Below are positions 13,510-21,604 of a DNA stretch of 21,738 nt, piece after piece. Under the pieces are notes generated by a model, which had not been told where the DNA came from, did no database searches, and worked only from the letters and a program-made list of their open reading frames with translations. Both the position numbers and the translations under genes were made by a program. This DNA comes from JAFGJQ01 sp964586145. Lineage in GTDB: Bacteria; Planctomycetota; Phycisphaerae; UBA1845. The stretch is taken from positions 1-21,738 of the forward strand of contig CAZPHH010000083.1 in NCBI GenBank assembly GCA_964586145.1, read 5' to 3'. The stretch's first letter is position 1. Each line of letters begins with the position of its first letter.

Positions 13510-16251
13510 CTACAGCGTTCGTGCGATCTGGATGATCTCGTACGTCTCGATCACGTCGCCCGGCTTGACGTCGTCAAACCCTTCGAGACGAATGCCGCAT
13601 TCCAGTCCGGCCCGCACTTCGCGGGCGTCGTCCTTGAAATGCCGCAACGATTCCAGCCTGCACCCTTCCCGCACGACCACGCCGTCTCGCACCACCCGGG
13701 CCAGATGATTCCGACCCACCGTCCCCTCGGTGACCATGCTGCCGGCCACCCATCCGATCTTCGTGATCTTGAAGACCTGGCGCACTTCCGCCTTGCCCCG
13801 ATCCTCCGCACGCTCTTCCGGGGCCAGCTTGCCTTCCATGGCCTTGACGATCTCATCGATGACCTCGTACACCACGCGGTAGTAGCGGACGTCCACCTGC
13901 TTGGCCTCCGCCAGCCGCTTCGCACCCGCCTGCGTCGTTACGCGGAACGCGATGATGATCGCGTCCGAGGCTTCGGCCAGGGCCACGTCACTGTCGTTGA
14001 CCGCGCCCACGCCCGCGTGCCGGATGCTCAGCCGAACCTTGTCCGACGGCAGCTCGCCCAGCGAGTGCTTCAGCACGTCCACCGACCCGTCGACATCCGC
14101 CTTCACGATCACGTTCAGATCGGGAATCTCCCCCTCGTCACGCCGCTTGAACAAGTCCTCCAGAGACCGGGACTTGCGCGTCTCGGTTCGCGATTCCGCC
14201 AGCCGCCGCTGCGCGACCTCCTGCCCGATCTGCTTGGCCCGCTGCATCGAGTCCACCTGGAACAACCGGTCCCCTGCGGTCGGCACGTCCTCCAGGCCCC
14301 AGATCTCCACGGGCAGCCCGGGGCCCGCCTCATCGATGGCCGCGCCCCGATCGTTGTGCAGGGCACGGATCTTGCCCGCGGCGTTGCCGCAGACCACGAT
14401 GTCGCCCTTGCGAAGCGTGCCCTCCTGCACCAGCAATCGCACGACCGGGCCCACCCCCTCCTTCGTTTCCGCCTCAATCACCGTGCCCGTCGCCCGCACG
14501 CTGGGGTCGGCCTTCAGCTCCAGCAGGTCGCCCATGGCCACCAGGTGCTCCAGCAACTGGTCGATGCCCTCTCCCTTCACGGCCGACGTGCGAATCACGT
14601 CCACGTCGCCACCCCAGTCGCCGCTGGGCGTCAGTCCGTGCTGAGCCAACTGGCCGTAGATCTCCACGACTTTGTACGTGCCCAGGTCAATCTTGTTCAG
14701 GGCAACCAGGATCGGCACATTGGCCGCCTTCGCGTGATTGATGGCCTCCACCGTCTGCGGCATCACCCCGTCATCGGCGGCCACCACCAGCACCACGATG
14801 TCCGTCATCTGGGCCCCGCGAGCCCGCATGGCGGTGAACGCCTCGTGGCCGGGGGTGTCCAGGAACGTCACCGGCCCGTATGCGGTCTGCAGATGGTACG
14901 AGCCGATGTGCTGCGTGATGCCGCCGTCCTCGTGCGCTGCGACCTGCGTGCGCCGAATCGCATCCAGCAGGCTCGTTTTGCCGTGGTCCACGTGTCCCAG
15001 AAGCGTCACCACCGGCGGCCGCGCCTGCAGATGGGAACGCTCCCGACGATCAAATTCCTCTTTGAGCAGATCCAGGGATGTCTTCGCCTCCAGCACCGTG
15101 AGCTCGACTCCGAACTCCAGCGCCACGAGTTCCGCCACGTCCTTATCAATCGTGCTGTTCACGTTGCACAACATGTTGTGCTCGCGTTTCAACACGTTGA
15201 ACACCTGCAGAAACGGCACGCCGATCGCCGCGCAGAAGTCTTTGAGGTTGAACGGCTCCTGGACCTCCGCCTTCGTCTTCCGTTCCGCCACCGAGGCCGC
15301 GCCCTGGGACGATTTCATCTCGAAGCGACGCGTGTGAATCCGACGTCCCGTGGCGCCGGCCAGACGCTCCCGGCGCTCCATCAGGTCGCGGTCCCGCCAC
15401 TCCTTGATCTGGTCGCCCGCGCCGGAACCACGCCCGGTGCGCCGCGTCGAGACCCGACGCGATTTCGCCGCCCCCTTGCCGGCAGGCTCCCCTCGCCGAC
15501 CGGCCGTGCGCTCCTCCGCCGTGCGACCGGTGCCCGGCAGCTCGCCCAGGACCGGCTCGGCGATCTCCCCTCGTCGTCCCCGCCGAGCCGGGGCGTACAC
15601 GTCCGCTTCCGGCGGCTCGTATCGAACGACTCGCGGCCCCCGCAGACGGGCCGGTTTGGGCACGTTCTGCGGACCGGCCGGCTTGGGCGGCTCCGCCTCG
15701 CTCGGTTCGGCCTCTGCCTCCGACGTTGCCGGCGCCTCCGCCACTTCCACCGCCTCGGCCGGCGGGGCGTCTCCCACCCGATCCGCCGCGGCCTCGACGG
15801 TTTCCGCTTCTGCCGGGACGTCCGGTGCCTCAACCGCTGTCGGGCTGCTGATCGTCTCCGTCGCCGGGGCTTCCGCAGCCGTCTCTGCCGCCGGGGCCTT
15901 CGGTTCCAGGGTGGGCGCCGGCGATTCCATCTCGACCACCGCCGTCGGGGACCCGTCCACGGTTTCGGCGACGGCCTCCTCCGCGGCGACCGCCACAGAG
16001 ACCGCTTCCGCTGCCTTCTTCCGCCGACGCGGCGCGCGGACCTTGGCCAGGTTCACCCGATCCGCCACTTCCACGGTCGTGTTGTGTGTGCCTTCGGAGA
16101 ACCACTCGCGCAGCGTCGCGGTCTGCCCGGCCGTCAAGGTGGACATATGATTCTTGACGCTCAGGCCTTCCGCGGCGCATTTGTCGAGGATCGCCTTACT
16201 CGTGACGTTCAGTTCCTTCGCCAGGATGTGAACGCGCATTTTGTCAGCCAA
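13510..16251 (-). CDS. infB: Translation initiation factor IF-2
   Basis: IF-2, the GTPase that brings initiator tRNA to the 30S subunit and promotes subunit joining. I choose the TTG at 16251 (913 residues, MADKMRVHILAKELNVTSKA) because AAGGG lies 9 nt upstream; the ATG at 16239 would leave that site too far away. The first IF2-N domain is at about 5-60. A long acidic Ala/Glu/Pro-rich linker with a later Arg-rich part (about 70-330) follows, and then a second IF2-N-like domain (FNLKDFCAAIGVPFLQVFNV, from about 345). The G domain has GHVDHGKT (419-426), DTPGHEAF (465-472) and NKID (about 518-521). Domain II, domain III and the tRNA-binding C-terminal domain are complete. All GTP-binding motifs are intact. 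It follows nusA after 257 nt. Confidence 0.95.
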   Translation of the reverse strand: MADKMRVHILAKELNVTSKAILDKCAAEGLSVKNHMSTLTAGQTATLREWFSEGTHNTTVEVADRVNLAKVRAPRRRKKAAEAVSVAVAAEEAVAETVDGSPTAVVEMESPAPTLEPKAPAAETAAEAPATETISSPTAVEAPDVPAEAETVEAAADRVGDAPPAEAVEVAEAPATSEAEAEPSEAEPPKPAGPQNVPKPARLRGPRVVRYEPPEADVYAPARRGRRGEIAEPVLGELPGTGRTAEERTAGRRGEPAGKGAAKSRRVSTRRTGRGSGAGDQIKEWRDRDLMERRERLAGATGRRIHTRRFEMKSSQGAASVAERKTKAEVQEPFNLKDFCAAIGVPFLQVFNVLKREHNMLCNVNSTIDKDVAELVALEFGVELTVLEAKTSLDLLKEEFDRRERSHLQARPPVVTLLGHVDHGKTSLLDAIRRTQVAAHEDGGITQHIGSYHLQTAYGPVTFLDTPGHEAFTAMRARGAQMTDIVVLVVAADDGVMPQTVEAINHAKAANVPILVALNKIDLGTYKVVEIYGQLAQHGLTPSGDWGGDVDVIRTSAVKGEGIDQLLEHLVAMGDLLELKADPSVRATGTVIEAETKEGVGPVVRLLVQEGTLRKGDIVVCGNAAGKIRALHNDRGAAIDEAGPGLPVEIWGLEDVPTAGDRLFQVDSMQRAKQIGQEVAQRRLAESRTETRKSRSLEDLFKRRDEGEIPDLNVIVKADVDGSVDVLKHSLGELPSDKVRLSIRHAGVGAVNDSDVALAEASDAIIIAFRVTTQAGAKRLAEAKQVDVRYYRVVYEVIDEIVKAMEGKLAPEERAEDRGKAEVRQVFKITKIGWVAGSMVTEGTVGRNHLARVVRDGVVVREGCRLESLRHFKDDAREVRAGLECGIRLEGFDDVKPGDVIETYEIIQIARTL

Positions 16252-16508
16252 GACACACGACCCTTCCCAAAGACCCACCGCACGGGGAGCTGCACACGCA
16301 CGGGTCTCCGCCGTTACGGAATTCCCGGTCGGACTTGCCGACCCTGCTTTCCCCGCCGCCCAAGTCACCACGTTGCCTCCCGCGCATCCGGGTTTCGCAA
16401 CGAAGCACACCGGTCGGCGCGCCGGCCCCCATCACGCGGGGCCGGAGTTCCATCCATCCCGTCGGCCCGCACCGCCCGACCACCGGGCGGTCCGGACCGC
16501 GCGTTCCT
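16252..16508 (-). other. 257-nt nusA-infB spacer with strong hairpin
   Basis: No convincing gene is seen here; a ylxR or ylxQ gene, usual in this position, is absent. Seventeen nt after the nusA stop is a perfect 8-bp hairpin ACCGCCCG-ACCAC-CGGGCGGT (16471-16491), next to the 10-bp palindrome GGTCCGGACC (16489-16498). There is no T-run on the minus strand, so it is not a standard intrinsic terminator; mRNA processing, stabilisation or partial attenuation are possible. Confidence 0.6.
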
Positions 16509-17891
16509 TCATCCGTCCGACTTCTCCGCCTCCGTCGCCGGGCTTACCAGATCGGTCGGCGTTTCAGAGGCCACGGCGGTCTCTCCCGCCATCGCCTCGC
16601 CCGCGTCTGCATCCGTCTCCACACACTCCCCCTCGGCCGCGACCGCTTCGCCTTCCGCGGCGGCGGTCTCCGCCTCCAACGCGGCCCGAGCGGCTTCTTC
16701 CGCCGCCGCCGCGGCCGCCGCCTCCTTGGCGGCCTGGGCCTCCGCCGCCAGTCGCTTGGCCGCTTCGGCAGACTCGGCGACGATGTGCCTGGCGAGTTCT
16801 TCCGAGACCTCCAGTTCCTTGATCAGAGGCTCCGGTCCGATCTCCTCGATGTCACCCACGGAAATCAGGCCCATGGTCATGAACTTCTCGAGCAGCATGT
16901 CGTCCACGCCCTCGATGGACCGAAGGGCCTTGACCATGTCATCCAGGCCCTTGTTGTATTCCACGGGGGTCAGGATATCGATGTCCCAGCCGGTCAGGCG
17001 GGCGGCCAGACGCACGTTCTGCCCGCGCTTACCGATGGCCAGCGACAACTGGTCCTCCGCCACGACCACCGTGGCCCGGTTCAGCTCGAAGCAGAGGGCG
17101 ATTTCCTGCACTTCGGCCGGCTTCAGGGCGTTGGCGATCAGAATCTGGGACGACTCGTTCCATCGCACGATGTCGATCTTCTCGTCGCCCAGCTCGTCTA
17201 CGATGTTCCGCACGCGGCTGCCCCGCACGCCCACGCACGCCCCCACCGCGTCCACCTTCGAGTCAATGGAGGACACCGCCACCTTCGTCCGGTACCCCGC
17301 CTCGCGCGCCAGCGCCCGGATCTCGATGATCCGCTCGCCCACCTCCGGGACCTCCAGCTCGAACAATCGCCGGATGTAGTCCGGGTGGCTGCGCGTCAGG
17401 ACGATTCGCACCTGGTTCGGTTTCTCCTCCACGTCCAGCACCATGGCCCGCACGCGGTCGCCCACGTGGTGCGTCTCCCCGGGGATCTGCTCACTGCGGG
17501 GCAGAAACCCCTCCGCCCGCCCGAGATTCACCACCAGGGCCCCGGCCTCAAACCGGGCCACCGTTCCGGTGACGACGGTCCCGACCTTGTCGGAATACTC
17601 GTCGAAAATGCTGCCACGCTCCGCCTCGCGAATCCGCTGAATCATCACCTGTTTGAAGGTCTGGGCCGCAATCCGCCCCAGCTCCGCCATGGCGATGGGC
17701 CGCCCCTCCATCAGGGCCGAAATCTGTCCCGTGATCCGGTCAATCTTGACCGACACGTCCTCGACCTGTCCGTACGCCTTCCGCGCCGCCGACACCATGG
17801 CCGCCTCGAGATCCGCGTAGATCATCTCCTTGTCGATGGACTTGTCGCGGCAGATCGAATCGATGATTCGCAAGACTTCCTGTGAGTTCAT
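16509..17891 (-). CDS. nusA: Transcription termination/antitermination protein NusA
   Basis: NusA, 460 residues, an RNA polymerase-binding factor that affects pausing, termination and antitermination. Order of domains: N-terminal polymerase-binding domain (1-125, containing FKQVMIQRIREAER), S1 domain (about 103-170, VGTVVTGTVARFEAGALVV), KH1 (about 180-245, GVRGSRVRNIVDEL) and KH2 (about 250-310, AIGKRGQNVRLAARLTGW at 285-302). One helix-hairpin-helix-like repeat follows (about 312-372, KALRSIEGVDDMLLEKF), then an Ala/Glu-rich acidic tail (about 375-460). It heads the operon; no rimP gene lies upstream. The start codon is two nt from a perfect inverted repeat and has no strong ribosome site. 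Confidence 0.96.
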   Translation of the reverse strand: MNSQEVLRIIDSICRDKSIDKEMIYADLEAAMVSAARKAYGQVEDVSVKIDRITGQISALMEGRPIAMAELGRIAAQTFKQVMIQRIREAERGSIFDEYSDKVGTVVTGTVARFEAGALVVNLGRAEGFLPRSEQIPGETHHVGDRVRAMVLDVEEKPNQVRIVLTRSHPDYIRRLFELEVPEVGERIIEIRALAREAGYRTKVAVSSIDSKVDAVGACVGVRGSRVRNIVDELGDEKIDIVRWNESSQILIANALKPAEVQEIALCFELNRATVVVAEDQLSLAIGKRGQNVRLAARLTGWDIDILTPVEYNKGLDDMVKALRSIEGVDDMLLEKFMTMGLISVGDIEEIGPEPLIKELEVSEELARHIVAESAEAAKRLAAEAQAAKEAAAAAAAEEAARAALEAETAAAEGEAVAAEGECVETDADAGEAMAGETAVASETPTDLVSPATEAEKSDG

Positions 17892-17892
17892 G

Positions 17893-17907
17893 TTCGGGCG
17901 TCCCGAA
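17893..17907 (-). promoter_or_regulatory. Inverted repeat covering the nusA ribosome-binding region
   Basis: TTCGGG-CGT-CCCGAA is a perfect 6-bp stem with a 3-nt loop, ending 2 nt before the nusA ATG. In the mRNA it would cover the position where a ribosome site is expected (the weak CGGGA lies in the stem). It may limit translation of the operon's first gene or be a protein-binding site. Confidence 0.35.
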
Positions 17908-17987
17908 TTCCGCTTTTTTCACGCACGGATCAGCCGGCGTCCGTGCTCGCCCAGGCTTTCACACCGTCCCGGCCCGTTCCGACCGGT

Positions 17988-18020
17988 AAAAAAAGTGGGC
18001 CATGCACCGGGCAAACCCAC
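17988..18020 (-). terminator. Intrinsic terminator of the ABC ATPase gene
   Basis: On the minus strand GTGGG (18020-18016) pairs with CCCAC (17999-17995), extended by two G-U pairs, and is followed immediately by seven T (17994-17988). This is the only hairpin plus adjacent long T-run seen in the window. It lies about 130 nt after the ATPase stop and about 100 nt before nusA, so the two genes are probably separate transcription units. The stem is short and the loop long, hence moderate confidence. Confidence 0.5.
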
Positions 18021-18149
18021 CTTGGACAGACACGCCTCCCGGATGTTCTGGGTCTTCAGCGCATCGGGGACTTCCTTCCGCTGCGCCCGACCGACGGCAC
18101 CACGTGCCCCGGCGCCCCTCGACGGGTGAGCCTCCAGCACCGGCCCCGG

Positions 18150-19298
18150 TCAGGCCGCACTGGTCTGAACTCCCTGTCCATCCAGACTGACGTTCACGCC
18201 GTTCTCCCCCGGCTCAAACAGATGCACCTGATCACTGTCGAAGTACACCTCGATGTCTGTTCCTTCCGTGACACCCAGGCCGGCCGGTATCCGGGCTACC
18301 ATCTGCACGCCGGCGCGGGTCTGAAGATACACATCCTGGTCGGCGCCCAGGGTTTCCACCACCATTGCCTGCACCGGCAGGCGGTTGCCGCCTTTGGCCG
18401 CCGCCGGCGCGGAGAACGTCAGCGTCTCCGGACGCGCCCCGAGCACAAACTCCTGCCCGAGTCGTCCCGCCAGCCGCCGGTGCAAGGCCTTGGGCAGGCG
18501 GATCGTGCCGCTGCCCTCGTCAAACACCAACCCGCCGTCCATCTCCCGCAATCGGCCCGAGAGAAAGTTCATCGGCGGCGTGCCCACGAATCCCGCAACA
18601 AACCGGTCCGCCGGGCGGGAATACACCTCCAGGGGCGTGGCACACTGGTGGACCCGACCGGCCTTCATGACCACGATCCGGTCCCCCAGCGTCATCGCCT
18701 CTTCCTGGTCGTGAGTGACGTAAATGGCCGTCGTCTGCAACTCACGGTGAAGCTTCTTCAACTCTGCCCGCATCTGCACCCGCAGCCGCGCATCCAGGTT
18801 CGACAACGGCTCGTCAAACAGGAAGGCCTTCGGGCTTCGGACAATCGCCCGTCCCACCGCCACCCGCTGACGCTCGCCGCCGGACAGGGCCTTGGGCTTG
18901 CGCAGCAGCAGATGCTCGATGCCCAGCATCCGCGCCGCTTTCTGCACCTTCGTCTGGATCTCGGACCTGGCGACTTTTCGCATCTTCAGTCCGAAGGCCA
19001 TGTTGTTGTACACCGTCATGTGCGGGTACAGGGCGTAGTTCTGGAACACCATCGCGATGTCCCGGTCCTTCGGAGCCACGTCGTTGACCACGCGATCGCC
19101 GATGCGCACGGTGCCGGTCGTGATCTCTTCGAGTCCGGCCACCATTCGGAGTGTCGTGCTCTTGCCACATCCCGACGGCCCGACCAGCACCACGAACTCG
19201 CGGTCGGCGATGGCCAGCGAGACGTTCTGCACGGCCGTAACCTCGCCTCGGTCACCGCGGTACACCTTGCCGACATTCTCAAGCGTGACCGTTGCCAT
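18150..19298 (-). CDS. MalK/UgpC-type sugar ABC transporter ATPase
   Basis: ATP-binding subunit of a CUT1-type carbohydrate importer (MalK, UgpC, MsmX, MsiK group), 382 residues. Walker A is GPSGCGKST (40-48), the Q-loop is FQNYALYPHM (85-94), the signature is LSGGERQ (138-144), Walker B is AFLFDEP (158-164, Asp162 and Glu163), the D-loop is SNLDAR, and the switch histidine is His196 in THDQEEAM. A C-terminal MOP/TOBE regulatory domain (about 240-365) is complete. It would sit on the cytoplasmic face with two permeases and a binding protein, none of which is in the window. It is monocistronic here, which fits multitask ATPases serving several sugar importers; this is inference. The start has only a distant GGAG. 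A consensus promoter lies about 70 nt upstream. Confidence 0.95.
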   Translation of the reverse strand: MATVTLENVGKVYRGDRGEVTAVQNVSLAIADREFVVLVGPSGCGKSTTLRMVAGLEEITTGTVRIGDRVVNDVAPKDRDIAMVFQNYALYPHMTVYNNMAFGLKMRKVARSEIQTKVQKAARMLGIEHLLLRKPKALSGGERQRVAVGRAIVRSPKAFLFDEPLSNLDARLRVQMRAELKKLHRELQTTAIYVTHDQEEAMTLGDRIVVMKAGRVHQCATPLEVYSRPADRFVAGFVGTPPMNFLSGRLREMDGGLVFDEGSGTIRLPKALHRRLAGRLGQEFVLGARPETLTFSAPAAAKGGNRLPVQAMVVETLGADQDVYLQTRAGVQMVARIPAGLGVTEGTDIEVYFDSDQVHLFEPGENGVNVSLDGQGVQTSAA

Positions 19299-19327
19299 GC
19301 GACGCGCACACTCTCCACTGCCCCGGC

Positions 19328-19345
19328 GCGGGTCTCCGCACCCGC
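19328..19345 (-). promoter_or_regulatory. Hairpin in the ATPase mRNA leader
   Basis: GCGGGT-CTCCGC-ACCCGC forms a perfect 6-bp stem between the promoter and the ATPase start. It is inside the predicted 5' leader; function unknown. Confidence 0.3.
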
Positions 19346-19365
19346 CTACCGGTTAGAAAGCGCGC

Positions 19366-19393
19366 ATTATACGGACCGCCGCCGGGGTGTCAA
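19366..19393 (-). promoter_or_regulatory. Perfect sigma-70 consensus promoter for the ATPase gene
   Basis: On the minus strand TTGACA (19393-19388) and TATAAT (19371-19366) are both exact consensus boxes, separated by 16 nt. They point at the ABC ATPase gene, and transcription would start near 19359, giving a leader of about 60 nt. An exact match to both boxes in such GC-rich DNA is very unlikely by chance. It suggests strong constitutive expression. Confidence 0.85.
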
Positions 19394-19448
19394 ATGGCCC
19401 TGTGAATCGTTACCTACGGTGGCGACGTGGCTTAGTAGCGACCGGCCC

Positions 19449-19476
19449 TTGCCGGACAGCAGGAAGTCGATACACT
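19449..19476 (+). promoter_or_regulatory. Candidate promoter of the small lipoprotein gene
   Basis: TTGCCG (19449-19454), 16 nt, TACACT (19471-19476): each box matches 4 of 6 consensus bases. It lies about 90 nt before the lipoprotein start in the divergent intergenic region. Weak evidence. Confidence 0.3.
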
Positions 19477-19564
19477 GATTCTCAACCGCATCCTGGGCGG
19501 CCGGCGCCCGGGGCGGACGCTCGCCCTGACAATGCCCCCCACCGCCGCGACATGGGAGCGATCC

Positions 19565-20101
19565 ATGAAACGCCATGAGGTACACCTTCGCAGTCTGCTC
19601 AGTGTCGTCTCCGTCAGCCTTGCCCTTGTGGGTTGCGCCGCCGGGCCGGCACCGGAGGGGGCGCAGGGGCCCCCCACCGGCGACAACTCCGCCGGGGAAA
19701 ACAACAACAGCACGGTTCCGGGCGAGGCCTCCGTGCTCGTTCGGTTCGTAAACGAAACAGACGTCGTGGTTGAGGTGCAGTTTCACGCAACCCTCGATGA
19801 CATAGGCGGTTCCGCGGATGCTCTTTTTGTGCCCCAGTACCTGGTCATCCAGGACATCGGCGTCGCGGGAACGGGGTTGCTGATTCCCAAATCCGCAGAC
19901 ACGATCAAGTGGCCCTGTACAGACGGGCTGATCGTCGGCGTTGCAGGCGGGCAATTTCTCGACCCGAACTCAGGGGCAGAGCTGGGCACCGGACCGGCTC
20001 GCATCATCCAGCAGGGCCTTGTATTCGACTGCGGCGCGACCATCACGTTCAGGTATCAGGAGACGGACGCCGGGTTCTCGGTGGCCGTAAGCCACGAGTA
20101 G
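19565..20101 (+). CDS. Small lipoprotein of unknown function
   Basis: Protein of 178 residues. The ATG at 19565 is chosen because GGGAG lies 6 nt upstream; an in-frame ATG at 19532 would bury the signal sequence. Residues 1-23 form a lipoprotein signal with lipobox LVGC, so Cys24 is the likely lipidated residue. A short low-complexity linker (25-50; Gly, Pro, Asn, Ser) follows, and then a beta-rich domain with VLVRFVNETDVVVEVQFHAT and GLVFDCGATITFRYQ. Two cysteines (in KWPCTDG and VFDCGA) could pair in an oxidising compartment. The 'FVNET/VNxT...V...' opening suggests a beta-sandwich, but no family is recognised. The next gene follows after 107 nt in the same direction. Confidence 0.8.
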   Translation: MKRHEVHLRSLLSVVSVSLALVGCAAGPAPEGAQGPPTGDNSAGENNNSTVPGEASVLVRFVNETDVVVEVQFHATLDDIGGSADALFVPQYLVIQDIGVAGTGLLIPKSADTIKWPCTDGLIVGVAGGQFLDPNSGAELGTGPARIIQQGLVFDCGATITFRYQETDAGFSVAVSHE

Positions 20102-20208
20102 GCCGCAGGCGAGGGGAGGGCCCGAAGCCGTTCGCGCTCGGACGCGCCGCCACGTCAAAGCATTACGCGAAGCCAGGCTGTGTGCAAGAGCTTTCTAAAC
20201 AAGAGATT

Positions 20209-21588
20209 ATGAAAGTGCGGTTGCAGACGAACCCAATGCTGGTGCATTTCATTCTGCCGGCCGTGCTTGTGATGGGCGTGCCCGCCGTCTGGGCGGGCAA
20301 TCCCACGACGACCGCCCCGAACCCCGACCTCGAGACACTTGTTCAGCAGTACTTCAAAGAGAAGGATGCATCCCGGCGGGCCGAGATTGGCGTGGCCATC
20401 CAATCGCACGAAGGCGTTGACGTGGAGCGGGTGGTCGAGGCGCTTGCCCGCGTGAAGGTCTGGGAGCCTAGGCCTGCCGGGCCTGCGGATTTCGCGTATG
20501 CAAGCGCGGCCGGCGTACGCAAGACGGTTCGCATGGTGGTGCCCGAGGGGTACAGCCCGGACCGTTCCTACCCACTGGCCATCGGTCTCTACGAAGGCCT
20601 GGAGGCAGAAGCGCAGACCTTCATGGAGAGCTTCACGGCGGATGCGAGCCCGGTCCTCGTCGCATTGCCTCGCGGTTTTGCGGGGGGCTGCTTTGCGGGT
20701 TCGGCGGCAGAGGCCCTGGAGCCGGAGGATCTGCTGCGCGAGATCCGACTGCGCTACCACGTGGACGTGGATCGGGTGTACGTCATCGGCGCGGGTGAGA
20801 AGAACGGTGCTGCGGCGATCAACCTTGCGCTGTTTCACGCGCACTGGATTGCCGGCGTCATCGCGCTGGAACCGGCCCCGGACGCGCCATACCCGCGGCA
20901 GGCGTACCCATTCCTGCTGCAGAACCTCTCGAACACTCCGTTGTTCATCGCCCGCGTGAGCCGGCCGGCATCGCAGGCCCAGTCACGACCCGCGGATGAA
21001 CGGGTGTTGCCCGATCCGCTGGAGGTGATCCAGGCGGTGGCCTTGCGGGAGAAGCTGCCGATTTCCGTCACGCAGATCCAGGATTTTCGGCAGGCGGCGG
21101 ACGGGGCGTGGCGGAACGCAATCCGGGAGCTGTTGCACACACGCCGTCAGGCCGACGCGCGGGTGGTTTCCCACTGGTTTCGCTATCCGGTGCAGGGGCG
21201 AGTCGGCTGGCTGCGGCAGGAAACGTTTGACGGTGAGCCGTGGGAAGACTCGCTGATCACCGTCCTTTCCGCGCCGTCCACGGACTTCCACACGTACGCC
21301 ACGAAGGTGCTGCAGAGCAAGCTGGCCTACATCGGCGGGCGGATCGAAGGCCGGCGCATTACGATCAGCGCCGAACGCACCGACCGCCTGGAACTGCGGC
21401 TTCACCAGGGCCTGCTGGACCTGAGCCAACCCATCGAAATCGACTGGGCCGGCCACACCCGCACCACGGTGAAAGTTACGCCGCGCATCTCCACCGTGCT
21501 GGAGACGGCGTACGAAGACTGGGACTTCCAGCACCCCGCCTCCGTCCGGCTGATCGCCCACCGCGACGGGACCCTGCGTCAGCGGTAG
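20209..21588 (+). CDS. Exported alpha/beta-hydrolase-like protein lacking the nucleophile
   Basis: Protein of 459 residues from the ATG at 20209; upstream in-frame codons read the lipoprotein gene in another frame and are not used. Residues 1-29 are a signal peptide ending AVWA. Residues about 103-250 look like an esterase/peptidase alpha/beta-hydrolase fold: RMVVPEGYSPDRSYPLAIGLYEG (oxyanion-side strand), VLVALPRG, the helix LLREIRLRYHVDVDRVYVIG, and then the nucleophile elbow. There, GAGEK (194-198) stands where GxSxG is expected, so the serine is replaced by Gly196. The C-terminal domain (about 365-455, GGRIEGRRITISAERTDRLE and LDLSQPIEIDWAG) resembles a beta domain attached to planctomycetal esterase-like proteins. 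It is therefore probably a non-catalytic binding or scaffolding protein outside the cytoplasm. The ribosome site is weak (AGAG). Confidence 0.82.
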   Translation: MKVRLQTNPMLVHFILPAVLVMGVPAVWAGNPTTTAPNPDLETLVQQYFKEKDASRRAEIGVAIQSHEGVDVERVVEALARVKVWEPRPAGPADFAYASAAGVRKTVRMVVPEGYSPDRSYPLAIGLYEGLEAEAQTFMESFTADASPVLVALPRGFAGGCFAGSAAEALEPEDLLREIRLRYHVDVDRVYVIGAGEKNGAAAINLALFHAHWIAGVIALEPAPDAPYPRQAYPFLLQNLSNTPLFIARVSRPASQAQSRPADERVLPDPLEVIQAVALREKLPISVTQIQDFRQAADGAWRNAIRELLHTRRQADARVVSHWFRYPVQGRVGWLRQETFDGEPWEDSLITVLSAPSTDFHTYATKVLQSKLAYIGGRIEGRRITISAERTDRLELRLHQGLLDLSQPIEIDWAGHTRTTVKVTPRISTVLETAYEDWDFQHPASVRLIAHRDGTLRQR

Positions 21589-21604
21589 TCACCGGTTCAG
21601 TAAG

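Noticed and set aside
16244..16483. A 79-codon minus-strand frame in the nusA-infB spacer as a ylxR remnant
   Set aside because: It lacks the YlxR cysteine and arginine pattern and overlaps the start region of infB; composition is Gly/Arg-rich like chance frames in GC-rich DNA.
13639..17379. A 1246-codon open frame on the plus strand, antisense to infB and nusA
   Set aside because: It mirrors high-GC codon use of the two real genes, has no recognisable domain and is His/Arg/Leu-rich as expected of a shadow frame. Long plus-strand frames at 122-1267, 1700-2836, 2933-4318 and 9711-11036 were rejected for the same reason.
18030..18110. SRP (4.5S) RNA, because of GCGGAAGGAAG on the minus strand
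   Set aside because: The flanking bases do not form the conserved domain IV helix with its symmetric internal loop; only the GGAA loop-like string matches.
17919..18140. Small minus-strand ORF of 73 codons (GTG start) between the ABC ATPase and nusA
   Set aside because: Third positions are GC-rich and part looks coding (RKEVPDALKTQNIREACLSK), but there is no clear ribosome site or known family and the frame runs through the likely terminator hairpin and T7. Conservation in relatives would be needed to accept it.
19532..19564. Upstream ATG as the start of the small lipoprotein
   Set aside because: It would put 11 extra residues before a typical lipoprotein signal, while GGGAG sits at the right distance from the ATG at 19565.
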